From: an uncultured Prevotella sp.
GTDB lineage: Bacteria; Bacteroidota; Bacteroidia; Bacteroidales; Bacteroidaceae
NCBI GenBank assembly: GCA_905233825.1
Contig: CAJOFE010000013.1
Span: forward strand, 1-61,543
Reading direction: 5' to 3'
Length of the DNA: 61,543 nt
Shown here: positions 35,016-43,210 of the stretch, piece by piece
Numbering within the stretch: position 1 is the first letter of the stretch
Layout of the letters: each line of letters starts with the position of its first letter
Translations under genes and position numbers: made by a program
The notes under the pieces: model-generated
Told to the model about the DNA's origin: nothing
Seen by the model: only the letters and a program-made list of their open reading frames with translations
Database searches by the model: none

Positions 35016-35590
35016 TTTGCGTGCAAAGGTAGTGCAAACCGAACGAAAAACCAAATTTTCATTTGAGTTTTTCTGAGGTGCAGCCTACCTTCGACGAAGT
35101 CAAAGGTACGAATAAGCGAACGAAAAACCAAAGAAAAAGTCATTTTTCGAATTTGCATGTTTTTGTGTCGTTTTTTCAAATTTTGAGCCAACTTTGTTCG
35201 ATCTAGTGGCAAATTTGAGCAAATTAGAGTGGTTTTTCCCTGTTTTTGCATGCTTATTTCCTAATTTTTGAACTTTTTCTATCGTTTTGCAGGTTATTTT
35301 TCAAAAAAACACGGTTTTAAATGTTAAATTCTCAAATATCTGTCACTATTGTTACTATATCTGCACCTGTCTATCTTATTGTCTGGCAGTAGCTTACAAA
35401 GAAACGTGGCAGAAGTGCAGATATTTTTGAAAAATTTGTAGTGTGCGCGTGCTCACGCATGCGCGCGCGTGAAAACCATCATACAAATACCATTTCCAAG
35501 CCCTGAAGATGCCGTTTCTAAGCCATATAGAAGGCACCTTTTGGCCATAAAGAAGGCACCTTTTTGGTTTTTGGACGCAGCTACCTTTCG
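35016..35590. other. Repeat-rich intergenic region upstream of the MFS gene
   Basis: On the minus strand it holds a -7 box (35024-35031), a promoter-palindrome (35086-35108), and a diverged copy of the purL-type leader between them (GGCTGCACCTC, then GGTTTGCAC). It also has an alternating purine-pyrimidine run (35441-35471) and three degenerate 22-base units ending AGAAGGCACCTTTTTGG (35498-35567). No gene is supported. Confidence 0.6.
35024..35108 (-). promoter_or_regulatory. Diverged promoter-leader repeat upstream of the MFS gene (copy 3)
   Basis: On the minus strand: TACCTTTGAC-ttc-GTCGAAGGTA (35108-35086), then GGCTGCACCTC, an A/T-rich filler in place of hairpin 2, GGTTTGCACTACCTTTGCAC and GCAAAATG. 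Here the conserved 3' block has itself become a second -7 box, TACCTTTG at 35031-35024. Confidence 0.55.
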
Positions 35591-36817
35591 TTAATCGATG
35601 GGCTCGTATTGTCTGGTTAGGGTGGTGCGATGGTTAGAGGTGTTGCTCCTTGCCTCCATAGGCGTCATGTTCTTCATTCGTTTCTTGTCATAGACCACCT
35701 TGCCATTCTTCCAGCTCTTCACGATGAGCCATTCCATGGGCACCATCATGTCGCCTGTGCCCTCGAGGACGATGACGTTGAACTCCTGGTCGCCGATGGA
35801 GTGAAGATAGATGTGGTAGAAGCCCATAAGTCTGCGGTAGTCGAGATTCTCGAACAGTTCGTTCATGGTCTTGAATCCGTAGTAGGTGTAGGGTTCGAAA
35901 TGAAAGCTGATACCCGGATTGTCCTCTAAGAACGTCCATGTTTTCTGTATCATCTGGCTCAGCACCGAGTCTGCCAGTTCCTTTGAGTAGATGGTATAGA
36001 TGGTGCCCCTCGTTTCGCTCTTTGGCTGAATGGGTGTGAGTGTGTTCTCGCGCAAGACGAAATCGTCGTTGTTATTCCATTTTACCTCCTTAAAAGTGTA
36101 GGTGGTGTCGCAATAGACAGAGAACTGGCGGGTGGCGATGCCCTTTTGTTTCAGGATGGGCTGGAGCAAGGCTGAGTATGCCTGTTTGTTGAAAGGCACA
36201 TATTCTTTCATTTGCTTGCCCACGCTGTCGGGCGTATATTCATAGCGGAAATAGCCAAACCCCTTAGAAATCCATGGGTTCCCGTCATTTCCGGGCATAG
36301 GCTCGTAGCGGAAGGCAATGATCTCGGGTGCACCATAATATTGCACCTCTCTTTGACGCTGCCAGGTTCTGAGGGTGTCGCCGCTCTGATATTCTCCTAA
36401 TGCGAGGGTATAGCGAACGCTGTCCACCCCGTTGCGGTGGTATTCCCAGGTGTAGCTCTCCGTGGCGTCATCGGTGAGCGCCTTGCAGGTGTTGCGAATG
36501 GCATTGTATATCTGGCTTGCCTGTTCGCACCGCTCCTTTCGGATACTGTCTGTCTTATGGTTCCGAGCGTCAATTTGAGGGTCACCAGTAGGCGGAGTGG
36601 GGTGGAAGTCATTCATCAGATGGCAGGTGATGCTGACCGTCTTGTGGAGCTTCCCGTCGTAGTAGTAGCTGACGGTTCCGTTGCCTCCCAGCGCCGCCAC
36701 TTCACTCACGAGGCTGTCAATCTTCGGATTGCTTTGTAGGCGCTTTTGGAGTGTTCCCTGAGCCATCGTGCCGACGGAAATAAATGTGGCACATAGTGCG
36801 AATGCGATTCTTTTCAT
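35591..36817 (-). CDS. Secreted protein of unknown function in the ECF sigma operon
   Basis: 408 residues from the ATG at 36817, chosen because MKRIAFALCATFISVGTMAQ is a good signal peptide. The mature part has no family I recognise; it is rich in Tyr, Thr and Asp and near the end has YHIYLHSIGDQEFNVIVLEG and EWLIVKSWKNGKVVYDKKR. It lies 33 bases downstream of the anti-sigma gene and is probably its co-expressed effector or target, acting outside the inner membrane. Confidence that it is a gene is high; function is open. Confidence 0.75.
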   Translation of the reverse strand: MKRIAFALCATFISVGTMAQGTLQKRLQSNPKIDSLVSEVAALGGNGTVSYYYDGKLHKTVSITCHLMNDFHPTPPTGDPQIDARNHKTDSIRKERCEQASQIYNAIRNTCKALTDDATESYTWEYHRNGVDSVRYTLALGEYQSGDTLRTWQRQREVQYYGAPEIIAFRYEPMPGNDGNPWISKGFGYFRYEYTPDSVGKQMKEYVPFNKQAYSALLQPILKQKGIATRQFSVYCDTTYTFKEVKWNNNDDFVLRENTLTPIQPKSETRGTIYTIYSKELADSVLSQMIQKTWTFLEDNPGISFHFEPYTYYGFKTMNELFENLDYRRLMGFYHIYLHSIGDQEFNVIVLEGTGDMMVPMEWLIVKSWKNGKVVYDKKRMKNMTPMEARSNTSNHRTTLTRQYEPID

Positions 36818-36850
36818 ATCTTGTTCGTTTTTCAATCTTCAATTTTCAAT

Positions 36851-37441
36851 CTAGTAAGTGTCGTCACTGATGGCAATTTCCACTTGCTGGGTCATGCGTT
36901 CGCCCCGTTGGCGGATTTCTCTTGTCATCTCTTGGAAGTCGGCTTGGATGCTACTGTTCATCTGGTTCATCATTTCCATAGCAATGCGCTGCTCTTCCTC
37001 GGCGATGGCTCTTTCCGCAAGCTCGTATGCATCCATGAGGTCGGGCTCAGGGACGTTTTCTTCCTGCGTTTCCAGTTTTGCCATGTAGTGCCTGGGTGGT
37101 TTTGACATCTGCAGTATCTCCTTCACCATGTTTACTGTGTCGGCTACCTCGGTGTCTTTTTCTTTCTGCACAGGGCGTTCCTTCACTTTCATAGTGTCTG
37201 TTTTTGCCACGAGGTCGGGCTTTTCAATATCTTGGTTGCTGGGAATGGTGCCCACGGAGAATAACAAGACAATGGCTGCAGCCACGCCAATGGCTGGGTA
37301 AAGCCACACGTGGCGACGTTTGGGCTGCTCAATCTGCTGCATCACTTTGTCACAGAAGTCGGCCGACGGCTGGGGTTTCGGTCTTCGTTCTTCCCGTCGG
37401 CGCAGGGCTTCACGGATATTCTTATCATTCTGTTCGTTCAT
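36851..37441 (-). CDS. Membrane-anchored anti-sigma-like protein
   Basis: 196 residues. A charged cytoplasmic N-terminus (NIREALRRREERRPKPQPSA) is followed by one membrane span near 50-66 (AIGVAAAIVLLFSVGTI). The C-terminal part is acidic and coiled, with repeated EMM/EEQR-type helices. Its start overlaps the sigma-factor stop (ATGA), the usual arrangement of an ECF sigma factor with its anti-sigma. It lacks an obvious zinc-binding ZAS motif, so the call rests on topology and context. Confidence 0.7.
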   Translation of the reverse strand: MNEQNDKNIREALRRREERRPKPQPSADFCDKVMQQIEQPKRRHVWLYPAIGVAAAIVLLFSVGTIPSNQDIEKPDLVAKTDTMKVKERPVQKEKDTEVADTVNMVKEILQMSKPPRHYMAKLETQEENVPEPDLMDAYELAERAIAEEEQRIAMEMMNQMNSSIQADFQEMTREIRQRGERMTQQVEIAISDDTY

Positions 37442-37986
37442 TGCTCGTTTTCTTTCATGATGAGTAATAGTTTCTTGCGTATGCGATGGAGCCTTGTGGC
37501 CAGCACGCCAGGCTCTGCATCCATGATATAGGCGATGTCCTTTAGTGGACGGTCGTCGTAGTAGTAGAGGTGGAGTAGCATCTGCTCGTTGGGCGGCAGC
37601 GTGTCGATGGCTGTTTCCATCAGCTGTATGCGCTCCTCGCTGTCCGTGTTCAGGTCGTCGTCGATAGTGTCGCTCAGTGGCAGGTCGTCGATGTTAAGCC
37701 ATCGCAGTTGCCGTCGCTTCAGGTAGTTCATTGTGGTATGATAGGCAATGCGTAACGCCCATGTAATCCACGACGAGCGCCCATCGAACTGACTAAGCGA
37801 GCGGTAGGCACGGACGAAGGCATCTTGTGCCAGCTCCTCGGCATCGCCAGCATCATTGATAAGCCGGCTGACGAAGTCGAGCACCTGTCTTAAGTAGGTT
37901 CTGACGAAGTAGGCATACTCCTCGCTCCTGCCGTCGAGAATCCGCCCGATGCGCTGCTGTTCCTCCGTGTCGATGTTTTTGCTCAT
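37438..37986 (-). CDS. ECF-type RNA polymerase sigma factor
   Basis: 182 residues. The sigma-70 region 2 (AEELAQDAFVRAYRSLSQF, then WITWALRIAYHTTMNYLKRR) and region 4 (IDTLPPNEQMLLHLYYYDDR, PLKDIAYIMD, VLATRLHRIRKKL) are clear. It directs transcription in response to its membrane anti-sigma partner. Upstream on its strand I see no TAnnTTTG box, which fits autoregulated or unusual promoters. First gene of a three-gene operon. Confidence 0.9.
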   Translation of the reverse strand: MSKNIDTEEQQRIGRILDGRSEEYAYFVRTYLRQVLDFVSRLINDAGDAEELAQDAFVRAYRSLSQFDGRSSWITWALRIAYHTTMNYLKRRQLRWLNIDDLPLSDTIDDDLNTDSEERIQLMETAIDTLPPNEQMLLHLYYYDDRPLKDIAYIMDAEPGVLATRLHRIRKKLLLIMKENEQ

Positions 37987-38308
37987 TCTACTATAATAGA
38001 CAGCACACTCGTAGAAATATTACATGGATGGACGTTAAATTTTGTAAAGAGCTCGGCTTTCTTGTGTCCTTTTTGTTTTCACTTAATCGAAATTTTCGTA
38101 ACTTTGAGCTACGCTCGAAGGTACTCTCGTTCTTGCGTCCTTTTAGTAGCAAGCGGTAAACCGAGCGCGGATAATTGCAAATTTATTTGCATTTTCGCTC
38201 ACTTATTGAATAAATTTCTCACGCTCAACAAAAGAAATTCATTCCTTTCGTTTTCACTTAATCGAAATTTTCGTAACTTTGCGCTCTATAAACTAACAAC
38301 AGAACAAT
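37987..38308. other. Intergenic region with duplicated promoters
   Basis: About 320 bases between divergent genes. It holds two identical 32-base promoter copies (38075-38106 and 38250-38281). Between them are a hairpin leader (38099-38123) and a TTGCGTCC/GTAGCAAGCG unit (38132-38167) shared with the MFS coding insert. No ORF is supported. Confidence 0.65.
38075..38281 (+). promoter_or_regulatory. Tandem duplicated promoter of the esterase gene
   Basis: The 32-base block ending in -7 box TAACTTTG is repeated without mismatch 175 bases apart. The distal copy continues into a hairpin leader (GAGC-tac-GCTC closed by AAGGTA); the proximal copy leads to the ATG at 38309 after 27 bases. Confidence 0.75.
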
Positions 38309-39121
38309 ATGAGACGAATGAAAGCTACAATCCTGCTGGCGGCTCTGGCCATGACAGCATCGGCCCAGACGGCCAGAAAGTTTACCGTGAACATCACGCC
38401 CGACGGGGAGTCGCAGATGACGGGCTACCTGCCTGAGCACCCGATGGGGCGTGCCGTGGTGATTCTGCCTGGTGGCGGCTACAGCCATCTGGCTATGGAT
38501 CATGAGGGGCACGACTGGGCGCCTTTCTTCAACGAGCGGGGCACGGCCTGCTTCGTACTGAAATACCGCATGCCGAAGGGTGACCGCAACATTCCGTTGA
38601 GCGATGCCCAGCAGGCCATCCGCACCGTGCGTGACTCGGCACAGGCGTGGAATGTAAGCCCTCAGAATGTGGGCATCATGGGCTCATCGGCAGGTGGACA
38701 CTTGGCATCGAGCGTCTCTACGCATAGCGAGGCCGACTGCCGTCCCGACTTCTCAATCCTGTTCTATCCTGTCATCTCTATGGATCAGAGCGTGACGCAC
38801 AAGGGCTCGTGCGTGAACTTCTTAGGAGAGGAGGGAGCGAAGGACGAGGCGCTGGTCAGGGAATGGAGCAACCAGAATGCCGTGCGCAGTGAGGAAACGC
38901 CGCCTGCCATCATCCTGACTGCTAACGACGACCGTGTGGTGCCACCCGTCACGAATGGTATTGCCTACTATTCTGCTATGCAACTGGCTGGCAATAGCTG
39001 CACGCTGCACGTCTATGCGTCGGGTGGTCACGGCTTCGGTTTCCGTCCGTCGTTCAAGTATCATGAGCAGTTGCTCAGCGATTTGGACTGGTGGCTGAAG
39101 ACATTGCCTGTGCGGCAATAA
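38309..39121 (+). CDS. Secreted alpha/beta hydrolase (acetyl-esterase-like)
   Basis: 270 residues with signal peptide MRRMKATILLAALAMTASA. An alpha/beta hydrolase_3-like lipase/esterase: oxyanion region ILPGGGYSH, nucleophile elbow GSSAGG (Ser127), acid in TANDDRVVPP, and His in GGHGFGF. Related Bacteroidota enzymes remove acetyl groups from xylan or other glycans, which fits the nearby glycosidases; the substrate is inferred. Its last 47 bases overlap the 3' end of the opposite-strand sialidase gene. Confidence 0.85.
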   Translation: MRRMKATILLAALAMTASAQTARKFTVNITPDGESQMTGYLPEHPMGRAVVILPGGGYSHLAMDHEGHDWAPFFNERGTACFVLKYRMPKGDRNIPLSDAQQAIRTVRDSAQAWNVSPQNVGIMGSSAGGHLASSVSTHSEADCRPDFSILFYPVISMDQSVTHKGSCVNFLGEEGAKDEALVREWSNQNAVRSEETPPAIILTANDDRVVPPVTNGIAYYSAMQLAGNSCTLHVYASGGHGFGFRPSFKYHEQLLSDLDWWLKTLPVRQ

Positions 39122-40628
39122 GAATCTGCTGGCGGGTGATGGTAACGAAGGTCAAGGCGTAGCCATTGCCTGCGGAATATGACTCATCTTCATAGAGGAT
39201 GCCCACGTCGCCGTTGGGCATAAGCACCATCGTGGAGTAGGCTGCACCGCCGGGCTGGATGGTCATTGCGTCGTGCCACGAGTGCCCGTTGTCGGTGCTC
39301 ATGGCCAGTACTAGATTGGCACGGTGGGTGGGATGCTTCAAGTAGGTGTGGAGCAGGGTATGGTCGTCGTAGCGCAGCATGTCGGCATTACAGGCATTGC
39401 CGTTTGTGATGTCGGCATTGTTCCATTGCTGCTGCCACTGGCTGCCGTCCTTGCTGCCGATGTTAAACCCTCGGGCTCCACGACGGCGCACGGAGATGAG
39501 CAGGCTGTCGTTGCTGAGCTGTTCCAACTTCGATTCGTCGCCAGCGGCAAAGGCCAGCGTGGGGCCTAACTGCCAATGCTCGCCCTCGTCGGTGGAGCTG
39601 ATGATATAGCAGTCGGACTGATAGTTGTTCGGCTCTCTGAGCGTGTTTGCAGCAAAAAGGATGGTGCCGTCGCGAGTTGTCAGACCCTTGCCGGAAGTGG
39701 TGAAGATGCTCCAGAAACCCAGACTGTCTGTCGTGCCGTGGGTGGCGTCGCGGAAGCTGGAGGCCATCAGGTCGCGCACGGGTGTCCACGTTGCTCCGTT
39801 GTCGTCGCTCATGGTCAGCCCCATGTTTCGCATACCTTGGAAATAGCCTTTGCGTCCTGCTGCCATCAGGCAGACGATGCGCCCGCTGGGAGCTACTGCC
39901 AGTGCTGGGTCGCCATAGCCGAAACAGACTTCTGAGGCTCCGTCGCCTTGTGCGATGATCTGCTGGGATGACCATGTGTGGCCTCCATTGCGACTCCTTC
40001 TGACGGCCACGTCGATGCGGTGATTGCCTAAGTCGGCATTGCTGTCGTAGCGTCGGTCGGCAGCTACAAGCAGATGACCTTCGCTGTCAACCACCATAGC
40101 TGGTATGCGGTAGAAGCGGCAGTTGTCGGTAGTGGGGACGAAAGCCAGACTTTGCGTGGCGAAGATACGTGCCTCGCCATCGGGGTCGCCAATGGAGTCG
40201 GGTACTTCCATAGAGGTACCGTCCTGATAGTCGATGCGTGTCAGGGCTGCATCGATGTGCTGTCCCAACGTGGCGTTATCTTTCACCTGGGCTGTCAGCC
40301 ACAGGCGCTGTCCGTTCCATTGGTTCAGGGTGAAATGGACTGACTCTGCCGCGAATGTCTGTCCTTTGAATGTAGGAGTGCTGTCCGCAAAGAATTCTTC
40401 TGCATCGCTGGCATACAGCTGTAAGCTGATGAGGTGCTGGGGGGTGTCGCCTTTCAGGTGGAACGTCAGTCGGGCGATGGGCTTGTCACCAGCGAAGTCC
40501 ATTCTCAGCAACAGGGCGCGCTGGTTTCCCTGCCCTGTGGTCTGATAGCCCTGTATGACCGTCACCCCATCGGCCCATGCCGACAGGGCTGTGATGACTG
40601 ATAGAAGAAGGATGAGGAGCTTATGCAT
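39075..40628 (-). CDS. Secreted exo-alpha-sialidase (GH33)
   Basis: 517 residues from the ATG at 40628 (signal peptide [19 protein letters not shown]). An N-terminal beta-sandwich (about 18-160), then the six-bladed sialidase propeller: FYRIPAMVV arginine motif and four Asp boxes ([32 protein letters not shown]). Late arginine [10 protein letters not shown] and YEDESYSAG supply the other catalytic positions. It releases terminal sialic acid from host glycans. The start overlaps the cmk stop by 8 bases; the 3' end overlaps the convergent esterase gene. Confidence 0.92.
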   Translation of the reverse strand: MHKLLILLLSVITALSAWADGVTVIQGYQTTGQGNQRALLLRMDFAGDKPIARLTFHLKGDTPQHLISLQLYASDAEEFFADSTPTFKGQTFAAESVHFTLNQWNGQRLWLTAQVKDNATLGQHIDAALTRIDYQDGTSMEVPDSIGDPDGEARIFATQSLAFVPTTDNCRFYRIPAMVVDSEGHLLVAADRRYDSNADLGNHRIDVAVRRSRNGGHTWSSQQIIAQGDGASEVCFGYGDPALAVAPSGRIVCLMAAGRKGYFQGMRNMGLTMSDDNGATWTPVRDLMASSFRDATHGTTDSLGFWSIFTTSGKGLTTRDGTILFAANTLREPNNYQSDCYIISSTDEGEHWQLGPTLAFAAGDESKLEQLSNDSLLISVRRRGARGFNIGSKDGSQWQQQWNNADITNGNACNADMLRYDDHTLLHTYLKHPTHRANLVLAMSTDNGHSWHDAMTIQPGGAAYSTMVLMPNGDVGILYEDESYSAGNGYALTFVTITRQQILIAAQAMSSATSPNR

Positions 40629-41316
40629 CGGAAGTGGAACGGATGAACTGCTGCATGAGCCACTCATTCTGTTCGGGGATGGTCATGTGGCTGTTGTCGA
40701 GCAGCAGGGCATCTTCGGCCTGGCGTAGGGGCGACACCTTGCGATGGGAGTCGATATAGTCGCGTTCCACCACGTTTTTCAGAATGTCGGCAAAGTCGGC
40801 TGGCATGCCTTTCTGCTGCAGCTCGTCGTAGCGACGCTGGGCACGCACTTCGGCGCTGGCTGTAACGAAGACCTTCAGCTCGGCATCGGGGAAGACCACG
40901 GTGCCTATGTCGCGACCGTCCATGACCACGCCTCCGCCTCGTCCCATGGCCTGTTGCTGAGCCACCATGGCCGAGCGCACGAAGGGCAGGGCAGCAATGG
41001 GGCTGACGTGGTTGCTCACTTCCAAAGAACGGATTTCCTGCTCCACGCACTCGCCGTTCAGATAGGTGTCTGGGCGACCCGTCTCTTCGTTCAGCTGGAA
41101 GGTGATGTGGATGAGAGGCATCTGAGCCCGCAGTTCTTCGGTGAGGATGGAGCCGTCTTGACGAAAGAGGTTGTTGCGCAGGGCGTAGAGGGTGACGCTG
41201 CGATACATGGCGCCGGTATCTACATAGATATAGCCCACGCGCCGGGCCAGTTCCTTGGCCATGGTGCTCTTTCCGCACGAGGAGTGGCCATCGATAGCGA
41301 TAGTGATCTTTTTCAT
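40621..41316 (-). CDS. cmk: Cytidylate kinase
   Basis: 231 residues. Phosphorylates CMP and dCMP with ATP. The P-loop [49 protein letters not shown] and a lid near QRRYDEL are all present. Its start overlaps the porQ stop (ATGA), an order known from other Bacteroidales. It leads directly into the sialidase gene. Confidence 0.95.
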   Translation of the reverse strand: MKKITIAIDGHSSCGKSTMAKELARRVGYIYVDTGAMYRSVTLYALRNNLFRQDGSILTEELRAQMPLIHITFQLNEETGRPDTYLNGECVEQEIRSLEVSNHVSPIAALPFVRSAMVAQQQAMGRGGGVVMDGRDIGTVVFPDAELKVFVTASAEVRAQRRYDELQQKGMPADFADILKNVVERDYIDSHRKVSPLRQAEDALLLDNSHMTIPEQNEWLMQQFIRSTSDA

Positions 41317-42257
41317 AGTGTATAGGAAAAGTTAATAATGAGCGATGGACTGCTGACGTGCAGCTTGGCGTAGGCCACATGCAGCTTGAGGCGTTCTAGT
41401 TGCATGCCTGCACCCAGTGAGAAGGCGGCGCCGTGAGAGCTTTCCTCGTCGCCAGCGGTGATTTTCATTTCTGTGGCGCGCATGGCGTTGTAGCCGGCTG
41501 CTATGTAGAACTGTTCCGACAGCAGCAGGTCGGCACCTACCACGAGGTGACGTCCGATGCCGTGCTCCCAGTCATTCAGCCGTACCAGCGTAGCCGAGAA
41601 ACGCAACGGCGAGCCGATGAGGCGTTTGCTGATGCCTACCTGCAGGTCTAAGGGCATGCGCTCGAAGTCGTCTTCATAGGCCGTGAGCTGTCCGCCCAGG
41701 TTGCGTGCAACGGCTGAGAGGCTCCATCCGCGATCGGCATCATGGTAGTTCAATCCCAAATCGACAGCCGCAGCCAGCGAGTTGTATTGTCCAATGTAGG
41801 AGGTGACTAGACGGGCTGTGATGCCACCGTTCCAATGGTTGCTCAATGCGTATGCGAAGCTGCCTCCCACGGCAATGTCCTTGGCACGGAAAGTGCCCGT
41901 CTGCTGGCCCGTGTAGGTGGTCTCTTTCATCTCACCGTAGTTGATGAAGCGCCCCTGTACGCCCCATGTGCCGCGTTCGCCCACGTATTGCTGATAGGCA
42001 GCGCTGGCCGTGAGCGAGCCTTGCATGTAGGTCATCATGCCCAATGAGAGGCTGCGGTCGCTTACATTGTTGATAAGGGCAGGGTTGTGAAAAGCCAGCG
42101 TACCGTCGTTGTCGCTGATGGTGATGTTGTCACCGCCCAGGGCTGCCACATGCGCACTCACCGGCAGACGCAGGAAGTTGAAGACAGTCTGACTGTCCTG
42201 TGCCCGTGAAAAGAGCACAGAAAAGATGAGCAGGGCGGTAAAAACAACTTTTTTCAT
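41313..42257 (-). CDS. porQ: Type IX secretion system protein PorQ
   Basis: 314 residues with signal peptide [19 protein letters not shown]. An outer-membrane beta-barrel of the PorQ family: [51 protein letters not shown], and a C-terminal barrel strand LIINFSYTL. PorQ is needed for T9SS export and attachment of cargo in Porphyromonas. The porQ-cmk pairing supports the call. It has its own promoter at 42280. Confidence 0.88.
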   Translation of the reverse strand: MKKVVFTALLIFSVLFSRAQDSQTVFNFLRLPVSAHVAALGGDNITISDNDGTLAFHNPALINNVSDRSLSLGMMTYMQGSLTASAAYQQYVGERGTWGVQGRFINYGEMKETTYTGQQTGTFRAKDIAVGGSFAYALSNHWNGGITARLVTSYIGQYNSLAAAVDLGLNYHDADRGWSLSAVARNLGGQLTAYEDDFERMPLDLQVGISKRLIGSPLRFSATLVRLNDWEHGIGRHLVVGADLLLSEQFYIAAGYNAMRATEMKITAGDEESSHGAAFSLGAGMQLERLKLHVAYAKLHVSSPSLIINFSYTL

Positions 42258-42279
42258 CTAAATAATCATAAATCTGCTG

Positions 42280-42287
42280 CAAAGTTA
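42280..42287 (-). promoter_or_regulatory. -7 box TAACTTTG for porQ
   Basis: Exact match on the minus strand, 22 bases before the ATG at 42257. Confidence 0.6.
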
Positions 42288-42292
42288 GAAAA

Positions 42293-42326
42293 TTATTATG
42301 AATTATGAATTATGAATTATGAATTA
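42293..42326. repeat. Heptamer tandem repeat (AATTATG)n between porQ and tonB
   Basis: More than four consecutive AATTATG units immediately upstream of the tonB -7 box. Copy-number change would move anything upstream relative to that promoter. Confidence 0.75.
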
Positions 42327-42331
42327 ATTTG

Positions 42332-42339
42332 TACTTTTG
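42332..42339 (+). promoter_or_regulatory. -7 box TACTTTTG for tonB
   Basis: It covers the TTG that a naive frame would use as start, which is why the GTG at 42388 is preferred. Confidence 0.6.
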
Positions 42340-42387
42340 CAGTCGGATTTCGTTATAATAACGATTTTCTTTGCAGATTATTGTCAC

Positions 42388-43086
42388 GTGGAAATAAAGA
42401 AAAGTAAGTCTGCCGATCTTGAGGGCCGTCGCACGCAGCGCCTGTTGTTGGGTTTCGTGGTGGCGCTGGCGTGTGTCTTCGGGGCTTTGGAGTATTCGGT
42501 GGAACCCGACGACCCCCTCGATGATCCCGAGCTGCTGGCACGTCTCGACAGCGAGATGGAGTTGCCTCCCATGCTGCAGGAAGAAAGCGAGCTGATGCTG
42601 GCTCCCCAAGCTGAGCCGAAGCCGGCCACGAAATTAGTGGTGGTGGAAGAGGAGGCCGAGAGCGAGCCTGAGCAGGACGATGAGCCTGTGGAAACAGACT
42701 TGGACGATGACATGAACGTGACCGATGAGGAGATTACCGAGATTGAGCCGCCGGCACCTGTCGATGACGATGTGGTGAGCTTCCGTGTGGTGGAAGAGCT
42801 GCCTCAGTTCCCTGGAGGGCCCATGGAACTGATGAAATGGCTCACGCGCAACCTGAAATATCCCAAGGCGTTGGAGTCGCAGAAGATTCAGGGTAAGGTG
42901 GTGGCTGAGTTCATCGTGAACAAAGACGGCTCGGTAACTGATGTCAAGGTGGTGGGCTCGCTGCATCCGCTGTGCGACAACGAGGTGCTGCGGGTACTTC
43001 GTATGATGCCCCGCTGGACGGCTGGCCTGGAGAACGACGAGCCATGCCGCACGAAGGTGTGCATCCCCGTAGTGTTTAAGATATAG
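42388..43086 (+). CDS. tonB: Energy transducer TonB
   Basis: 232 residues from the GTG at 42388, which gives the standard Bacteroidota N-terminus EIKKSKSADLEGRR. One membrane span (LLLGFVVALACVFGALEYS), a long acidic/proline periplasmic linker (EEEAESEPEQDDEPVE), and a C-terminal TonB domain (FPGGPMELMKWLTRNLKYPK, KVVAEFIVNKDGSVTDVKVV). It couples inner-membrane ExbBD energy to outer-membrane receptors. An ExbB/ExbD set lies 4 kb away and a TonB-dependent receptor 12 kb away. Confidence 0.9.
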   Translation: MEIKKSKSADLEGRRTQRLLLGFVVALACVFGALEYSVEPDDPLDDPELLARLDSEMELPPMLQEESELMLAPQAEPKPATKLVVVEEEAESEPEQDDEPVETDLDDDMNVTDEEITEIEPPAPVDDDVVSFRVVEELPQFPGGPMELMKWLTRNLKYPKALESQKIQGKVVAEFIVNKDGSVTDVKVVGSLHPLCDNEVLRVLRMMPRWTAGLENDEPCRTKVCIPVVFKI

Positions 43087-43093
43087 TATAAGT

Positions 43094-43210
43094 CCCCTAA
43101 GTTAGGGGGGTGGGGGTCTGAACAAGACTGATAACAATAATGCAATAATATAATGGAGAAGATAAATGTACAGGTGGGTCGTTCAGACCCCCAGCCCCCT
43201 AACTTAGGGG
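43094..43210. repeat. Near-perfect 30-base inverted repeats around the polyprenyl synthase start
   Basis: Arm 1 (43094-43123) and arm 2 (43181-43210) match in 29 of 30 positions as reverse complements, 57 bases apart. Each arm carries its own small palindrome CCCCTAAGTTAGGGG. Arm 2 encodes part of the predicted N-terminus (SDPQPPNLGG). It looks like a small MITE-like unit or two opposed copies of one repeat. Confidence 0.85.

Noticed and set aside
42337..42387. Upstream TTG start for TonB
   Set aside because: The TTG lies inside the TACTTTTG promoter box; the GTG at 42388 gives the standard TonB N-terminus.
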